A model generated the notes under the pieces. It worked only from the letters and a program-made list of their open reading frames with translations, searched no databases and was not told where the DNA came from. A stretch of DNA of 64,000 nt. It comes from Myxococcus stipitatus (GTDB lineage Bacteria; Myxococcota; Myxococcia; Myxococcales; Myxococcaceae). The DNA lies in contig NZ_CP147913.1 in NCBI RefSeq assembly GCF_037414475.1, forward strand, positions 1,426,001 to 1,490,000. The letters are read 5' to 3'. The position numbers were made by a program, and so were the translations under genes. Positions 55,839 through 64,000 of the stretch are shown here, one piece after another; the first letter of the stretch is position 1, and each line of letters starts with the position of its first letter.

Positions 55839-56771
55839 CTACACCGGGATTCCGTAGACGGGGCCGACCTTCTCTTCACCACCCTCGGCGGTGACCTGCG
55901 TCTCCCCCTGGGGAGGCGCACCCGCGGTCATCGCCGGAGTGGCGGACACCGCGCGCAGGCCCTTGGAGGCCTTGAACGAGTGCTCGTCGTCCGGGAACAC
56001 GCCTTCGCGAATCTCGGAGAAGAAGGCACCCGCCGCGTCGGTGATGGCGCCGTGCAGGTTGGCGTAGTGCTTGACGAACTTGGGCTTGAAGTCCGGGTTC
56101 ATCCCCAAGAGGTCGTAGCAGACCAGCACCTGTCCATCGCAGTACTTGCCCGCGCCAATGCCGATGACGGGGATGGAGAGCCGCTGCGTAATCGTTCGCG
56201 CCAGGTCGAGAGGCACACCCTCCAGGACGAGCGAATAGGCACCCGCGGCCTCAAGGGCCAGCGCGTCCTCCAGAATCTTGCGGCCCTGCTCCTCGTCGCG
56301 TCCCTGGACGACATAGCCGCCCATCTTGTGGACCGACTGCGGCGTCAGCCCCAGGTGCCCCATCACCGGGATGCTGGCCCGGACGATGGCGCGCACCGTG
56401 TCGGCGAACTCGGCGCCACCCTCCAGCTTCACGCTGCCCACTCCGCCCTCCGTCACCAGCCGCCCCGCGTTGCGGACCGCGTCCTGGGCGGACACCTGGT
56501 AGCTCATGAAGGGCATGTCCCCCACCACGTGCGCGCGCCGCGTGCTCCGGGTGACCGCCGCCGAGTGGTAGACCATCTGGTCCATCGTCACCGGCAGCGT
56601 GGACTCATGTCCCTGGACCACCATGCCCAGGGAGTCACCTACGAGCAGGACGTCCGCTCCCGACTGGTCGAAGATGCGGGCGAACGTGGCGTCGTATGCG
56701 GTGACCATGCAGATCTTCTGGCCGATCTGCTTCAGGCGCTTCAGCGTATGGATGGTGACCTTGTCCTTCAC
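55839..56771 (-). CDS. panB: 3-methyl-2-oxobutanoate hydroxymethyltransferase
   Basis: 310 aa. It forms ketopantoate from 2-ketoisovalerate and a methylene-tetrahydrofolate carbon. Family motifs: [60 protein letters not shown] and [20 protein letters not shown]. The C-terminal 45 residues (after about 265) are an extension beyond the usual 265-aa enzyme, Ala/Thr/Gly-rich, without a motif. First gene of the panB-panC-smpB-sspB run. Confidence 0.96.
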   Translation of the reverse strand: MKDKVTIHTLKRLKQIGQKICMVTAYDATFARIFDQSGADVLLVGDSLGMVVQGHESTLPVTMDQMVYHSAAVTRSTRRAHVVGDMPFMSYQVSAQDAVRNAGRLVTEGGVGSVKLEGGAEFADTVRAIVRASIPVMGHLGLTPQSVHKMGGYVVQGRDEEQGRKILEDALALEAAGAYSLVLEGVPLDLARTITQRLSIPVIGIGAGKYCDGQVLVCYDLLGMNPDFKPKFVKHYANLHGAITDAAGAFFSEIREGVFPDDEHSFKASKGLRAVSATPAMTAGAPPQGETQVTAEGGEEKVGPVYGIPV

Positions 56772-56936
56772 GGTTCACCTCCTATGGGGTGAGAGTGGGT
56801 ACGGCATGTGCCGACCCCGCTCCCCTCGCCGTCCCTGGTGGGCTCGCCGGAGGCATCGAAGTCGACGCCCGCAGTGTAACGCCCCCGAGCGCGCCGTGGG
56901 GCGCCTTCGAGCGTGCAACCCGCCGGGAGCCCGAAA

Positions 56937-57581
56937 TCAGGCCCGCCGGGACGCCTTGGGCAGATAGTGCTGGGTGCCCGTCTTCGCCTTCTCGATGACT
57001 GAGAGCAGATCTTCCCGGTCCAGCTCGTTATTCACGAAGTCGATGTCCGAGGTGTCCACCACGAGCAGCGGCGTCTCCGTGTAGTGCGAGAAGAAGTTGT
57101 TGTAGGAGTGGACGAGCCCCTCCAGGTACGCGGCGTCGAACTTGCGCTCGAACTCGCGGCCGCGCTTCTTGATGCGTTGCAGCAGCACGTCGAGCCGGGC
57201 CTGGAGGTAGACGACGAGGTCGGGCTTGGTGACGCGAGGCCCGAGCGCCTCGAAGACGCGCTCGTAGAGGGCGAGCTCGTGGGTGTCCAGGTTGAGGTGC
57301 GCGAAGATGCGGTCCTTGGCGAACAGGTAGTCGCTGACCGTGACGGAGCGGAACAGGTCCTGTTGAAACAGCTCCTGCTGCTGCCGGAAGCGCGACAGGA
57401 GGAAGAAAATCTGGGTCTGGAACCCGAACTTCTGCCGGTCCGTATAGAAGTTCGAGAGGAAGGGGTTCTCCTCCACGACCTCCAGGACGCGACGCGCGCT
57501 CAAGCGCTCCGAAAGGATGTTGGAGAGGCTCGTCTTGCCGACGCCAATAGGCCCCTCGACCACGATGTACCGGTAGTCCAT
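56937..57581 (-). CDS. Deoxynucleoside kinase
   Basis: 214 aa from ATG at 57581; the frame opens to 57761 but the extra part is intergenic-like. It phosphorylates deoxyribonucleosides for salvage. The P-loop GPIGVGKTSLSNIL is at about residues 9-22, then VEENPFLSNFYTD, the DRIFAHLNLDTHELALY region and the lid KRGREFE. This is typical of deoxyadenosine/deoxycytidine/deoxyguanosine kinases in bacteria. Substrate choice cannot be read from sequence. It is divergent from the small protein gene at 57815. Confidence 0.92.
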   Translation of the reverse strand: MDYRYIVVEGPIGVGKTSLSNILSERLSARRVLEVVEENPFLSNFYTDRQKFGFQTQIFFLLSRFRQQQELFQQDLFRSVTVSDYLFAKDRIFAHLNLDTHELALYERVFEALGPRVTKPDLVVYLQARLDVLLQRIKKRGREFERKFDAAYLEGLVHSYNNFFSHYTETPLLVVDTSDIDFVNNELDREDLLSVIEKAKTGTQHYLPKASRRA

Positions 57582-57814
57582 CCGCCCAAGGCCTCCCGAC
57601 CCGGAATGCACGGAAGCGGCCCGAGGTGCCCTCGTGAAACGAGGACGCGGGGCCACGCGTGGGGGCGCGGATAACACAACCTGGCCGCCGTCTTCCCACA
57701 ATTTTCCAAGGCCGGGGCCGTGCCAACGGCACCAGGGCTCGCTTGACGCTGTGGGTGGCATTCCCCTACGGTCGCCGCCGATTCCATGGTGTGTGCGCGG
57801 GGTGCCCTTCGGTC

Positions 57815-58093
57815 ATGAGTGGGAGGCAGCGGGCGAAGACGGTGGTGCATCTGGAGGAGGCCCGCCAGAGCACGCCGCCCAAGGCTTCGACTCCACCTCC
57901 CGTGGAGACGGACCCGCTCTATGGCGTGGTGCTTCTGAAGACCGCCCTGGAGCTCAAGCGGCGCAAGGACGGCACGGTGGAGGACATCCTCCGCGACGTC
58001 CTGGCCCGCATGCGCATCCCCGAGCATGAGTTCCGCGCGTTCCTCGAGCAGCAAGGCGGACTGGGCCAGCTGCTCGGCATGCGCGGCCCCTAG
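57815..58093 (+). CDS. Small conserved-looking protein of unknown function
   Basis: 92 aa from ATG at 57815; the frame extends back to 57659 without a good start. After a Thr/Pro-rich N-terminus (TPPKASTPPPVETD) it holds a helical segment LYGVVLLKTALELKRRKDGT, then VEDILRDVLARMRIPEHEFR and FLEQQGGLGQLLGM. Codon use is typical for the genome, with GC at third positions. No family recognised. It is convergent with rsmA (30 bp). Confidence 0.65.
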   Translation: MSGRQRAKTVVHLEEARQSTPPKASTPPPVETDPLYGVVLLKTALELKRRKDGTVEDILRDVLARMRIPEHEFRAFLEQQGGLGQLLGMRGP

Positions 58094-58123
58094 CCCCTGA
58101 ACCTCCGGCGAGGGGGCGGGCCG

Positions 58124-59026
58124 CTACTCTGCCGACTCCGACTCCACCGAGGACAGGGCCACCGGAGGCGTCACGGTGCCCGGAGCCACGGGGCCCAGCG
58201 CGCGCTCCAGCGCGGCGAACTCCTCGGGCGCGAGTGTCTCCGCGCGGCGCTGGGAGTCGATTCCCGCCGTCGCCAACGCGGCGACCCACGCGTCGTGCGA
58301 GGCCAGCGACTTGTCGGACTTGAGCGAGTTGATCAACGTCTTGCGGCGCTGCGCGAAGGCGGCCTTCACCACGCGGGTGAAGCGGGCCTCGTCGACGATG
58401 GGCGCTCGGGGCGCCGCGCGGCGCGTGAGCGACAACACCGCGGAGTCCACCTTCGGGGGCGGGTGGAAGCGCCAGGCCTCCAGCGTGAGGACATTCTCCG
58501 CGTCGAAGTGCAGGCCCAGGAGCACGGTGAGCAGGCCGTAGTCCCGTGAGCCCGGCTCCGCGGCGAGCCGCTCCACCACTTCCTTCTGGAGGGTGAAGAC
58601 GGCGCGAGAGACGTGCGCGCGCTGCTCCAGCACTCGGAACAGGATGGGGCTGGTGAGGTGATACGGCAGGTTGCCCGCGACGGCGACATCGGGCGCGCCG
58701 GCCACCTCGGCGAAGTTCACCGTGGCGGCGTTGCCGGCCACCACGCGCACCCCAGGGATGGCCTCCTTCTCCAGCACCGTCACCATGTCCCGGTCGCGCT
58801 CCACGGCCGTGACTTTCGCACCGGTGGCGGCGAGGAAGCGCGTGAGGTGGCCCAAGCCTGGGCCCAGCTCGACGACGGGCTCACCCGCGCGCAGATGAAG
58901 CGCGTCGGCGATGGTGCTCAGGGCGTCCTCGTCTCCGAGGAAGTTCTGGCCCCAGCTGTACTTCGCGCGCAGGCCGTGGCGCTTGAGGATGTCTCGCGGC
59001 GATTCCACCCGGGGGTCCCTCGTCAC
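58124..59026 (-). CDS. rsmA: 16S rRNA (adenine(1518)-N(6)/adenine(1519)-N(6))-dimethyltransferase
   Basis: 300 aa, GTG start overlapping the tsaD stop (GTGA). It dimethylates two adenines in 16S helix 45. AdoMet motifs: YSWGQNFLGDED, VVELGPGLGHLTRFLA (motif I), VERDRDM and the catalytic NLPYHLTSPI; the C-terminal domain ends RAETLAPEEFAALERAL. The family symbol is also ksgA. It is the last gene of the tsaD run. Confidence 0.96.
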   Translation of the reverse strand: MTRDPRVESPRDILKRHGLRAKYSWGQNFLGDEDALSTIADALHLRAGEPVVELGPGLGHLTRFLAATGAKVTAVERDRDMVTVLEKEAIPGVRVVAGNAATVNFAEVAGAPDVAVAGNLPYHLTSPILFRVLEQRAHVSRAVFTLQKEVVERLAAEPGSRDYGLLTVLLGLHFDAENVLTLEAWRFHPPPKVDSAVLSLTRRAAPRAPIVDEARFTRVVKAAFAQRRKTLINSLKSDKSLASHDAWVAALATAGIDSQRRAETLAPEEFAALERALGPVAPGTVTPPVALSSVESESAE

Positions 59027-60018
59027 ATGCGCCAGGCGGGGTCAGCCGCCAGGCGGAAATCTCCGCGCAGGCCGCGGCGCCACGCCTCATACCCCGCGAC
59101 GGCGATCATCGCACCATTGTCGGTGCACAACCGCACCGGGGGCAGGAACATGCGCAGCCCCCGCTCCTCGGCGCGCTGCTGACACAGCGCCCGAAGCCGC
59201 GAGTTGGCGGCCACGCCTCCACACAACACGAGCTGCTTGTGGCCCAGCCTGCGCGCGGCGGCCACCAGCTTCTTCGACAACACGTCCGCCACCGCCTCCT
59301 GGAAGGACGCGCAGAGGTCCGAGAGCGCCTGCCCCTGCGGGACGCCGTGCTTCTGCACGTGGTGGAGCACCGCCGTCTTCAGCCCGGAGAAGGAGACATC
59401 GAAGTTGTCCCCCGGCAGCGCGCGCGGGAAGCGGATGGCCTCCGGGTTCCCCTTCTGCGCGAGCTGGTCGATGGGCAGCCCTCCCGGGTACGGCAACCCC
59501 AGGATGCGCGCCGTCTTGTCGTACGCCTCACCCGCGGCGTCATCGCGCGTGCTGCCCACCAGCCGGTAGTGGCCGAAGTCCTTCACCTCATAGAGGCTGG
59601 TGTGCCCGCCCGAGACGACCAGCCCGAGGAACGGCGGCTCCGGCGCATCCTCGAGCAGCCGGATGGCGAGCAGGTGACCCTCCAGATGGTTGGCGCCGAC
59701 GAAGGGCTTTCCAGTGGCGAGGCTCAACCCCTTGGCCACCTGGAGCCCCACCAGCAGCGCGCCAATCAGCCCCGGGCCCGAGGTGACGGCGATGAGGTCC
59801 ACGTCATCGAGCGTCTTCTCCGCGCGGGTGAGCGCCTCGTGCACCACCGGCATCACCTGGACGATGTGGTTGCGCGATGCCAGCTCCGGCACCACGCCTC
59901 CCCAGCGGCGGTGGATGTCCACCTGGGTGGAGACGACGTCCGACAACACTCGCCGGCCGTCCTCCACGACGGCGGCGGCGGTCTCATCACAGGAGGTTTC
60001 CAGTCCGAGGACGAGCAA
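59023..60018 (-). CDS. tsaD: tRNA N6-adenosine threonylcarbamoyltransferase
   Basis: 331 aa, TTG start at 60018. With TsaBCE partners it adds threonylcarbamoyl to A37 of ANN-decoding tRNAs. The metal-binding His111 and His115 lie in ANHLEGHLLAIRL, and GLETSCDETAAAVVEDG, LVVSGGHTSLYEV, AYDKTARILGLPYPGG and LVLCGGVAANSRLR complete the family. It overlaps rsmA by 4 bp and lies 54 bp after the DUF4388 protein gene. Confidence 0.96.
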   Translation of the reverse strand: MLVLGLETSCDETAAAVVEDGRRVLSDVVSTQVDIHRRWGGVVPELASRNHIVQVMPVVHEALTRAEKTLDDVDLIAVTSGPGLIGALLVGLQVAKGLSLATGKPFVGANHLEGHLLAIRLLEDAPEPPFLGLVVSGGHTSLYEVKDFGHYRLVGSTRDDAAGEAYDKTARILGLPYPGGLPIDQLAQKGNPEAIRFPRALPGDNFDVSFSGLKTAVLHHVQKHGVPQGQALSDLCASFQEAVADVLSKKLVAAARRLGHKQLVLCGGVAANSRLRALCQQRAEERGLRMFLPPVRLCTDNGAMIAVAGYEAWRRGLRGDFRLAADPAWRM

Positions 60019-60072
60019 GGCGACTCACTTCACTTCCAGCAGGCCGAGGACACCCGGAGGTCCGCCGCCCGC

Positions 60073-62817
60073 TCAGTTGCCAAGCGTCTTGAGCATGGTG
60101 CGGACCTCGTTGGCGGATGACCCCGAGGGTTCCAGCATCAAATACTTCTTGTAGGCCTCGGCCGCCTGGGAATTCTTGCCGATGGACTGGTAGGCCATGC
60201 CCAGCGACAGCCAGGCACGGGAGTTCTTCTCGTCGTCGCGGACGACATCCACCAGCAGCTTGGTGGCCTCGCGGAAGGCGGCCTCGGACTCGAAGCCGTT
60301 GACCAGGGCGATACCCAGCCCCGCCTTCGCCTCGGTGGAAGCGGGCTTGAGCGCCAGGGCCTTGCGGAACTGAGCCGCCGCGGACTTGAAGCGCTGGCTG
60401 ACGATGGCGGCCCGGGCCTGCTTGACGTACCCGGCGTACTCCGCCTCCGGGTCCTGTGACACCTGCGTGGGAGGCGTTCCGGCGTCCTCCGCGACGGGAG
60501 GTGCCTCCACGACCGCCGTTCCCGAATCGGCCTGCGTCTCCACGAGGGCCTGGCCCCCGGCCGTTCCCGCATCCTCCGTGGCCACGGCGGGCGGGGCCTC
60601 CACGACGGAGGTGCCCGAGTCGCTCCGCGCCTCCACCGGCGCGGGCGGGACGACTTCCGAGTTCCCGGGCGAAGGCTTCTTCTCCTCGGGCTGGACTGTC
60701 TCCACCTTCGGCGGCTCTGGAGGCGGCGTGTCTCGCCCTCCCATCACCACCACCGCGGCCACGGCCCCCAGGAGGAAGAGCGCTCCGGCGACATAGAGCC
60801 CCGTGCGCTTGGAGCGGACGGCCGCCACGTCCTCGGCGTGCGGAGCAACGGGAGCGGGCGTCGCCGCCACCGTGGGCGCGGGCGTCACCGAGGGAGTCGG
60901 CGTCACGGGCGTCACCGTGGGCGCGGGCGTCACCGAGGGAGTCGGCGTCACGGGCGTCACCGTGGGCGCGGGCGTCACCGGCGTGACGAGCGTGGGCGGA
61001 GGCGCGACGGGTGTCGGCGGCTCCTCCGGAATGACGGGCGCGGGGGCTCGCTCGGGGGCGCCATGGCCCGGGTACGGAGGCAGCGCGAGCTGCGGCTGGG
61101 GCTGCGCGGGGACCTCTTCCACCTCCGCGATGGTGTCGACATCGACGGGGGCGGCGTCATTGCCGCTCACCAGCGTCACCTCGGACGAAGGCGGCGCGGG
61201 CGTCGGCGGAGGCACGGGCGGGAACGGATTCGGCCCCACGGCCGCGCCACCGAAGATGGGCGCGCGAGGAAGCTGCGCGGGTTCGGCCGCGGGAGTATTC
61301 GACGCGATGGCCGGCGCCGCTCCCGAGCCCCCCTGGGCCGCATAGGACCGAGGGCCCGGAGCCCACACGGAGGACGGCCCCCACGTCGTGGGCGCGCTGA
61401 TGCCCTCGGTGTCCACGCGGCTCCAGTCGAGCAACAGACTCCGATGCGCGTGCTCCACGGCCCGGTGCGCGGGTGGTGGATCCACGAGGAAGGACGAGCC
61501 TTCCGCCACGGCGGGCGGCAGCGTGGGTGCCTCGCCGTCCACGTCGGGTCCGTCACTCGCCGGCCCCAGACGCTTGGGCTTCGCGTGGAAGACCACCACG
61601 TTGGCCGGCACCGTGGGCGCGGGCGCCGAGTGCTCCTCGGGCGGAGCCGTGACGGGCTCCTCCTCCACGCCCGCGGGGGGCGCGAGCACGCTGGGCGGCA
61701 TCGCGCGCGGAGTGGACACCTCCACGGGCGGCGCGGCGATGGCCACGGGCGGAGGCTCGGGCACAGCGACGGGCACCGGGGGCGCGGGCTCGATGGCGGG
61801 AGTGCTTGGAGGCGGGGCGGCGTTGAGCCACTGCTCGATGCCGGGCTTGCTGCTCTGCACCGGCTCCAGCGGCGCGTTGCCCAGCTCCCGGATGAGCCCC
61901 TCGAAGTACAGCTTGCTGATGATGCCCAGCGCGGCCAGGTCCTCGAAGTCCGAGTCCTCCACCACGCGGCTCAGCGCGCGCTTGCCGTCGAACAAGCGCA
62001 ACAGCCCGTTCACCTCGTCCGGAATCTCCGACAGCCGGTCGGCGAGCTGGTGGTAGTCAATCTCGAACACCGTCTCCAGCGGCGGGAGCTGCTCGAGCAT
62101 GCGCCCCCACTCATCGAGGCGACGCATGCCCTCCATCAACAGGCCCTGCGTGGAGATTTCAATGCGCTCGGGCCGGTCCAGCGAGGTGAACTGGACGTCG
62201 AACTGCCCCTCGAAGGTGTTGAGCAGCCGGTAGAAGGCGTTCTCGCCCTTGAGCCGGCCCAGCTCCGCGTCGATGACGCGACCTTCCTTGAAGTACACGG
62301 TGCCGGTGCGCTCGCCCTGGATGGAGATGACGCCCGTCTTGCGGCCAATCTCGAACGTCTGGACCAGGTCCACCACGCCCATGTCCGCGAGGCTGCCGCC
62401 GAAGCCGCCCTTCGTCGTCTCGCGCTTTTCGATCCTCTCCTTCTCCGCCTTCTGGAGGATCATCTTCACGCGGGTGACGATTTCTTTGATGTAGATGGGC
62501 TTGGTCAGGTAGTCGTCACCGCCAAGCTCCAACCCGCGCACCTTGAACTCGACCGACTTCTGGCTCGTCAGGAAGACGAACGGAATGGACTTGAAGCGCT
62601 CGTCGGACTTGAGCGTCTTGCACAGCTCGAAGCCGTCCATCTCCGGCATCTTGGTGTCCGCGAGCACCAGATCCGGCGGGCTGATCTGCACCTTCTCGAT
62701 TGCATCCTTGCCGTGGATGGCCGTCGTCACGGAGAAGCCCGCCTTCTTCAGGCTGACCTCCATCACGCGGAGACTCTTCGCGTCTCCATCCACCAGGAGC
62801 AGGTGCTGCTTGGCCAC
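60073..62817 (-). CDS. Receiver-DUF4388 (PATAN)-TPR signalling protein
   Basis: 914 aa. A receiver domain (about 1-122: phosphoacceptor Asp54 in [12 protein letters not shown], Lys106) is followed by DUF4388/PATAN (about 135-310, [37 protein letters not shown]). A Pro/Val/Ala-rich linker holds 15-residue repeats ([15 protein letters not shown], about 610-655). A membrane segment lies at about 671-691, and the last 115 residues have TPR-like helices ([31 protein letters not shown]). The protein is probably phosphorylated by a histidine kinase not in this window. It sits between the J-domain gene and tsaD. Confidence 0.9.
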   Translation of the reverse strand: MAKQHLLLVDGDAKSLRVMEVSLKKAGFSVTTAIHGKDAIEKVQISPPDLVLADTKMPEMDGFELCKTLKSDERFKSIPFVFLTSQKSVEFKVRGLELGGDDYLTKPIYIKEIVTRVKMILQKAEKERIEKRETTKGGFGGSLADMGVVDLVQTFEIGRKTGVISIQGERTGTVYFKEGRVIDAELGRLKGENAFYRLLNTFEGQFDVQFTSLDRPERIEISTQGLLMEGMRRLDEWGRMLEQLPPLETVFEIDYHQLADRLSEIPDEVNGLLRLFDGKRALSRVVEDSDFEDLAALGIISKLYFEGLIRELGNAPLEPVQSSKPGIEQWLNAAPPPSTPAIEPAPPVPVAVPEPPPVAIAAPPVEVSTPRAMPPSVLAPPAGVEEEPVTAPPEEHSAPAPTVPANVVVFHAKPKRLGPASDGPDVDGEAPTLPPAVAEGSSFLVDPPPAHRAVEHAHRSLLLDWSRVDTEGISAPTTWGPSSVWAPGPRSYAAQGGSGAAPAIASNTPAAEPAQLPRAPIFGGAAVGPNPFPPVPPPTPAPPSSEVTLVSGNDAAPVDVDTIAEVEEVPAQPQPQLALPPYPGHGAPERAPAPVIPEEPPTPVAPPPTLVTPVTPAPTVTPVTPTPSVTPAPTVTPVTPTPSVTPAPTVAATPAPVAPHAEDVAAVRSKRTGLYVAGALFLLGAVAAVVVMGGRDTPPPEPPKVETVQPEEKKPSPGNSEVVPPAPVEARSDSGTSVVEAPPAVATEDAGTAGGQALVETQADSGTAVVEAPPVAEDAGTPPTQVSQDPEAEYAGYVKQARAAIVSQRFKSAAAQFRKALALKPASTEAKAGLGIALVNGFESEAAFREATKLLVDVVRDDEKNSRAWLSLGMAYQSIGKNSQAAEAYKKYLMLEPSGSSANEVRTMLKTLGN
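60866..60985 (-). repeat. 45-bp tandem repeats in the linker of the receiver-DUF4388 gene
   Basis: About 2.5 near-perfect copies with a 45-bp period (GTCACCGTGGG at 60911 and 60956) encode [15 protein letters not shown]. They lie inside the coding region and probably vary in number between strains. Confidence 0.85.
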
Positions 62818-62951
62818 GTTAACTGCCTTTCATCACGGAGGAGGAGTCGCGGAAGGACCCGGCGCGGGGAGCATCCTGCCCGCTTTCCAGGCATGTCAAT
62901 GGGTTGGAGAGGTGGGGCGCCGCCGGGGTGGCCCGAGAGCGAGCGGCGGGG

Positions 62952-64000
62952 TCAGCGGAAGAAGCCCCCCTTCTTGGGTGGGTTCTTCTTCCGCATGTCG
63001 ATCAGCCGCAGCTCCTGGTTGGCCTCCAGGTGCTTGGAGTTGGCGCGCACCGCTTCACGGAAGTGGCGCTCCGCCCGGTCCATGTCGCCCTCGACCCGGG
63101 CGATGACTCCCAGCTGATAGTGGGCCCGGTCGCAGTTCGGGTCCGCGCGGACCGCGTCCAACATCATCTGCTTGGCCTTGGGCATGTCCACCTTGCGCGC
63201 GGGGTCCATGTAGATGGCCCAGGCTCGCGCGGCCAGGTAGGTCGACTTGGGGTCCAGCGCGTGGGCTCGCTCGTAGTGGTCCGACGCGGTGGTGAAGTCG
63301 CGCTTGCGGAAGTAGACCTCGCCCATCTTGTAGAGGTCGTCCGCGCTGCTCTCCGGGCGGCCCGGCGCGGGACGGGCCGAGGAGGCTGACGCGCCAGGCG
63401 CGGCGGCCTTCGGCATGGCCTGCTGGGTCTGGAGCGATTGGAGGTAGGCCTTGCGCCGGGCGTCGTCGTAGAGGACTTCGTAGGCCTCGCGGATGCCCTC
63501 GAAGACGGAGGTGATCTTCTGCGCGAGGTGCGGCAGCGTCGGCGGGAGGCGGTCGGGGTGGAAGACCTTGGCCAGGCTGAGGAAGGCCGCCTTCACCTGG
63601 TCCCGGGTGGCGTCCTGGGAGACGCCCAGGACGTAGAAGTGGTCGCGGCGGGCCTGGATGTCGGCGTAGCGCTGCTCGATCTGCTGGGCGTGGCGGGCTT
63701 CGTCCGGCTTGGGCGGCTCCGTCGGGGCGGAGGCAGCGGCGGGAGCGGCATCGGTGACGGGCACGCCGGCGGGAGCCGTCGGCGTCCCGCGTCCCCCAAG
63801 CACGCCCATGTTCTCCATGGCACGGCGAAGCAGACGCTGGCGCCTGAGCTTCGCTGCCTCGTCGGGGTTGGAGGGGTCTGCCGCCACGTCGTCCTCGTCG
63901 AAGTCCCAGTCGTCGAGATCCCCCGACGGCTCGGTCCAATCAGTGTCGCCAGTTAGGCCGGTGTTGTCACCGGGGAAGGTCTCGAAGCCGGATTCGATGG
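62952..64000 (-). CDS. J-domain and TPR-containing protein, 5' end outside the window
   Basis: The frame stays open from the stop at 62952 to the right edge; the GTG at 63887 is not a convincing start, because 37 further codons read as protein-like acidic text (GFETFPGDNTGL, TEPSGDLDDWDFDEDD). At least 348 residues. In the visible part a DnaJ-type domain (YVLGVSQDATRDQVKAAFLS, with the HPD motif in LAKVFHPDRLPP) lies about 70-140 residues past the GTG, and two or more TPR-like repeats follow (DLYKMGEVYFRKRDFTTASD, HYERAHALDPKSTYL). It could be a DnaK partner; the missing N-terminal part may hold further domains. It precedes the receiver-DUF4388 gene by 134 bp. Confidence 0.85.
   Translation of the reverse strand, partial: IESGFETFPGDNTGLTGDTDWTEPSGDLDDWDFDEDDVAADPSNPDEAAKLRRQRLLRRAMENMGVLGGRGTPTAPAGVPVTDAAPAAASAPTEPPKPDEARHAQQIEQRYADIQARRDHFYVLGVSQDATRDQVKAAFLSLAKVFHPDRLPPTLPHLAQKITSVFEGIREAYEVLYDDARRKAYLQSLQTQQAMPKAAAPGASASSARPAPGRPESSADDLYKMGEVYFRKRDFTTASDHYERAHALDPKSTYLAARAWAIYMDPARKVDMPKAKQMMLDAVRADPNCDRAHYQLGVIARVEGDMDRAERHFREAVRANSKHLEANQELRLIDMRKKNPPKKGGFFR

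Overview
The window looks like a chromosomal segment of a myxobacterium (Myxococcota, near Myxococcus/Corallococcus/Cystobacter). This rests on very high GC with G/C-ending codons, many eukaryote-like Ser/Thr protein kinases (four complete genes), paralogous families known mainly from Myxococcus (DUF2380/TIGR02269 lipoprotein, DUF2381/TIGR02268), DUF4388 (PATAN) and CFI-box proteins, and a tmRNA with tag ANDNVELALAA. Species was not determined; everything here was read by eye without database searches.

Left third (1-16380): accessory DNA. It begins with the end of a large, visibly lower-GC gene of unknown function (1-2138) and a decayed IS66 transposase. Next, on the minus strand, come an outer-membrane barrel-like protein, a DUF2380 lipoprotein ending in an HH-type nuclease-like domain, and two tandem paralogous small proteins; the last three read as a candidate effector/immunity set. 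Then follow two Ser/Thr kinases (one with a damaged catalytic loop) and a DUF2381 protein. At 11157-16311 on the plus strand lies a replication/integration module: 82-bp tandem repeats, a small winged-helix protein, a cluster of nine TGCCCCGC octamers (origin-like), a primase-polymerase/helicase, an excisionase-like protein and a tyrosine integrase, the last three with ATGA overlaps. The integrase ends about 70 bp from the 3' end of ssrA, a classic integration target.

Middle (16381-36265): ssrA (minus); an M16 peptidase pair; an OmpA/TSP3 outer-membrane protein; TlpA-like and CFI-box proteins; an HtrA-type protease; a small zinc-binding-like protein; a decayed gene; a lipoprotein; purC and purB (convergent); an ABC-type substrate-binding protein; a kinase fused to a formylglycine-generating-enzyme-like domain; dut; an M23 peptidase and a membrane protein.

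Right half (36429-64000): the conserved translation/transcription cluster rimP-nusA-ylxR-infB-DUF503-rbfA-truB-rpsO-pnp (minus strand). Divergent from it is a plus-strand run of nitrilase, FecR-like lipoprotein, LysM-like protein, HD-GYP phosphodiesterase, DUF971 and a PEGA-domain kinase. Then come panB-panC-smpB-sspB, a deoxynucleoside kinase, a small unknown protein, and a minus-strand run of a J-domain/TPR protein (cut by the right edge), a receiver-DUF4388-TPR protein, tsaD and rsmA. The window therefore holds the trans-translation RNA, its partner SmpB and a probable SspB adaptor for tagged proteins.
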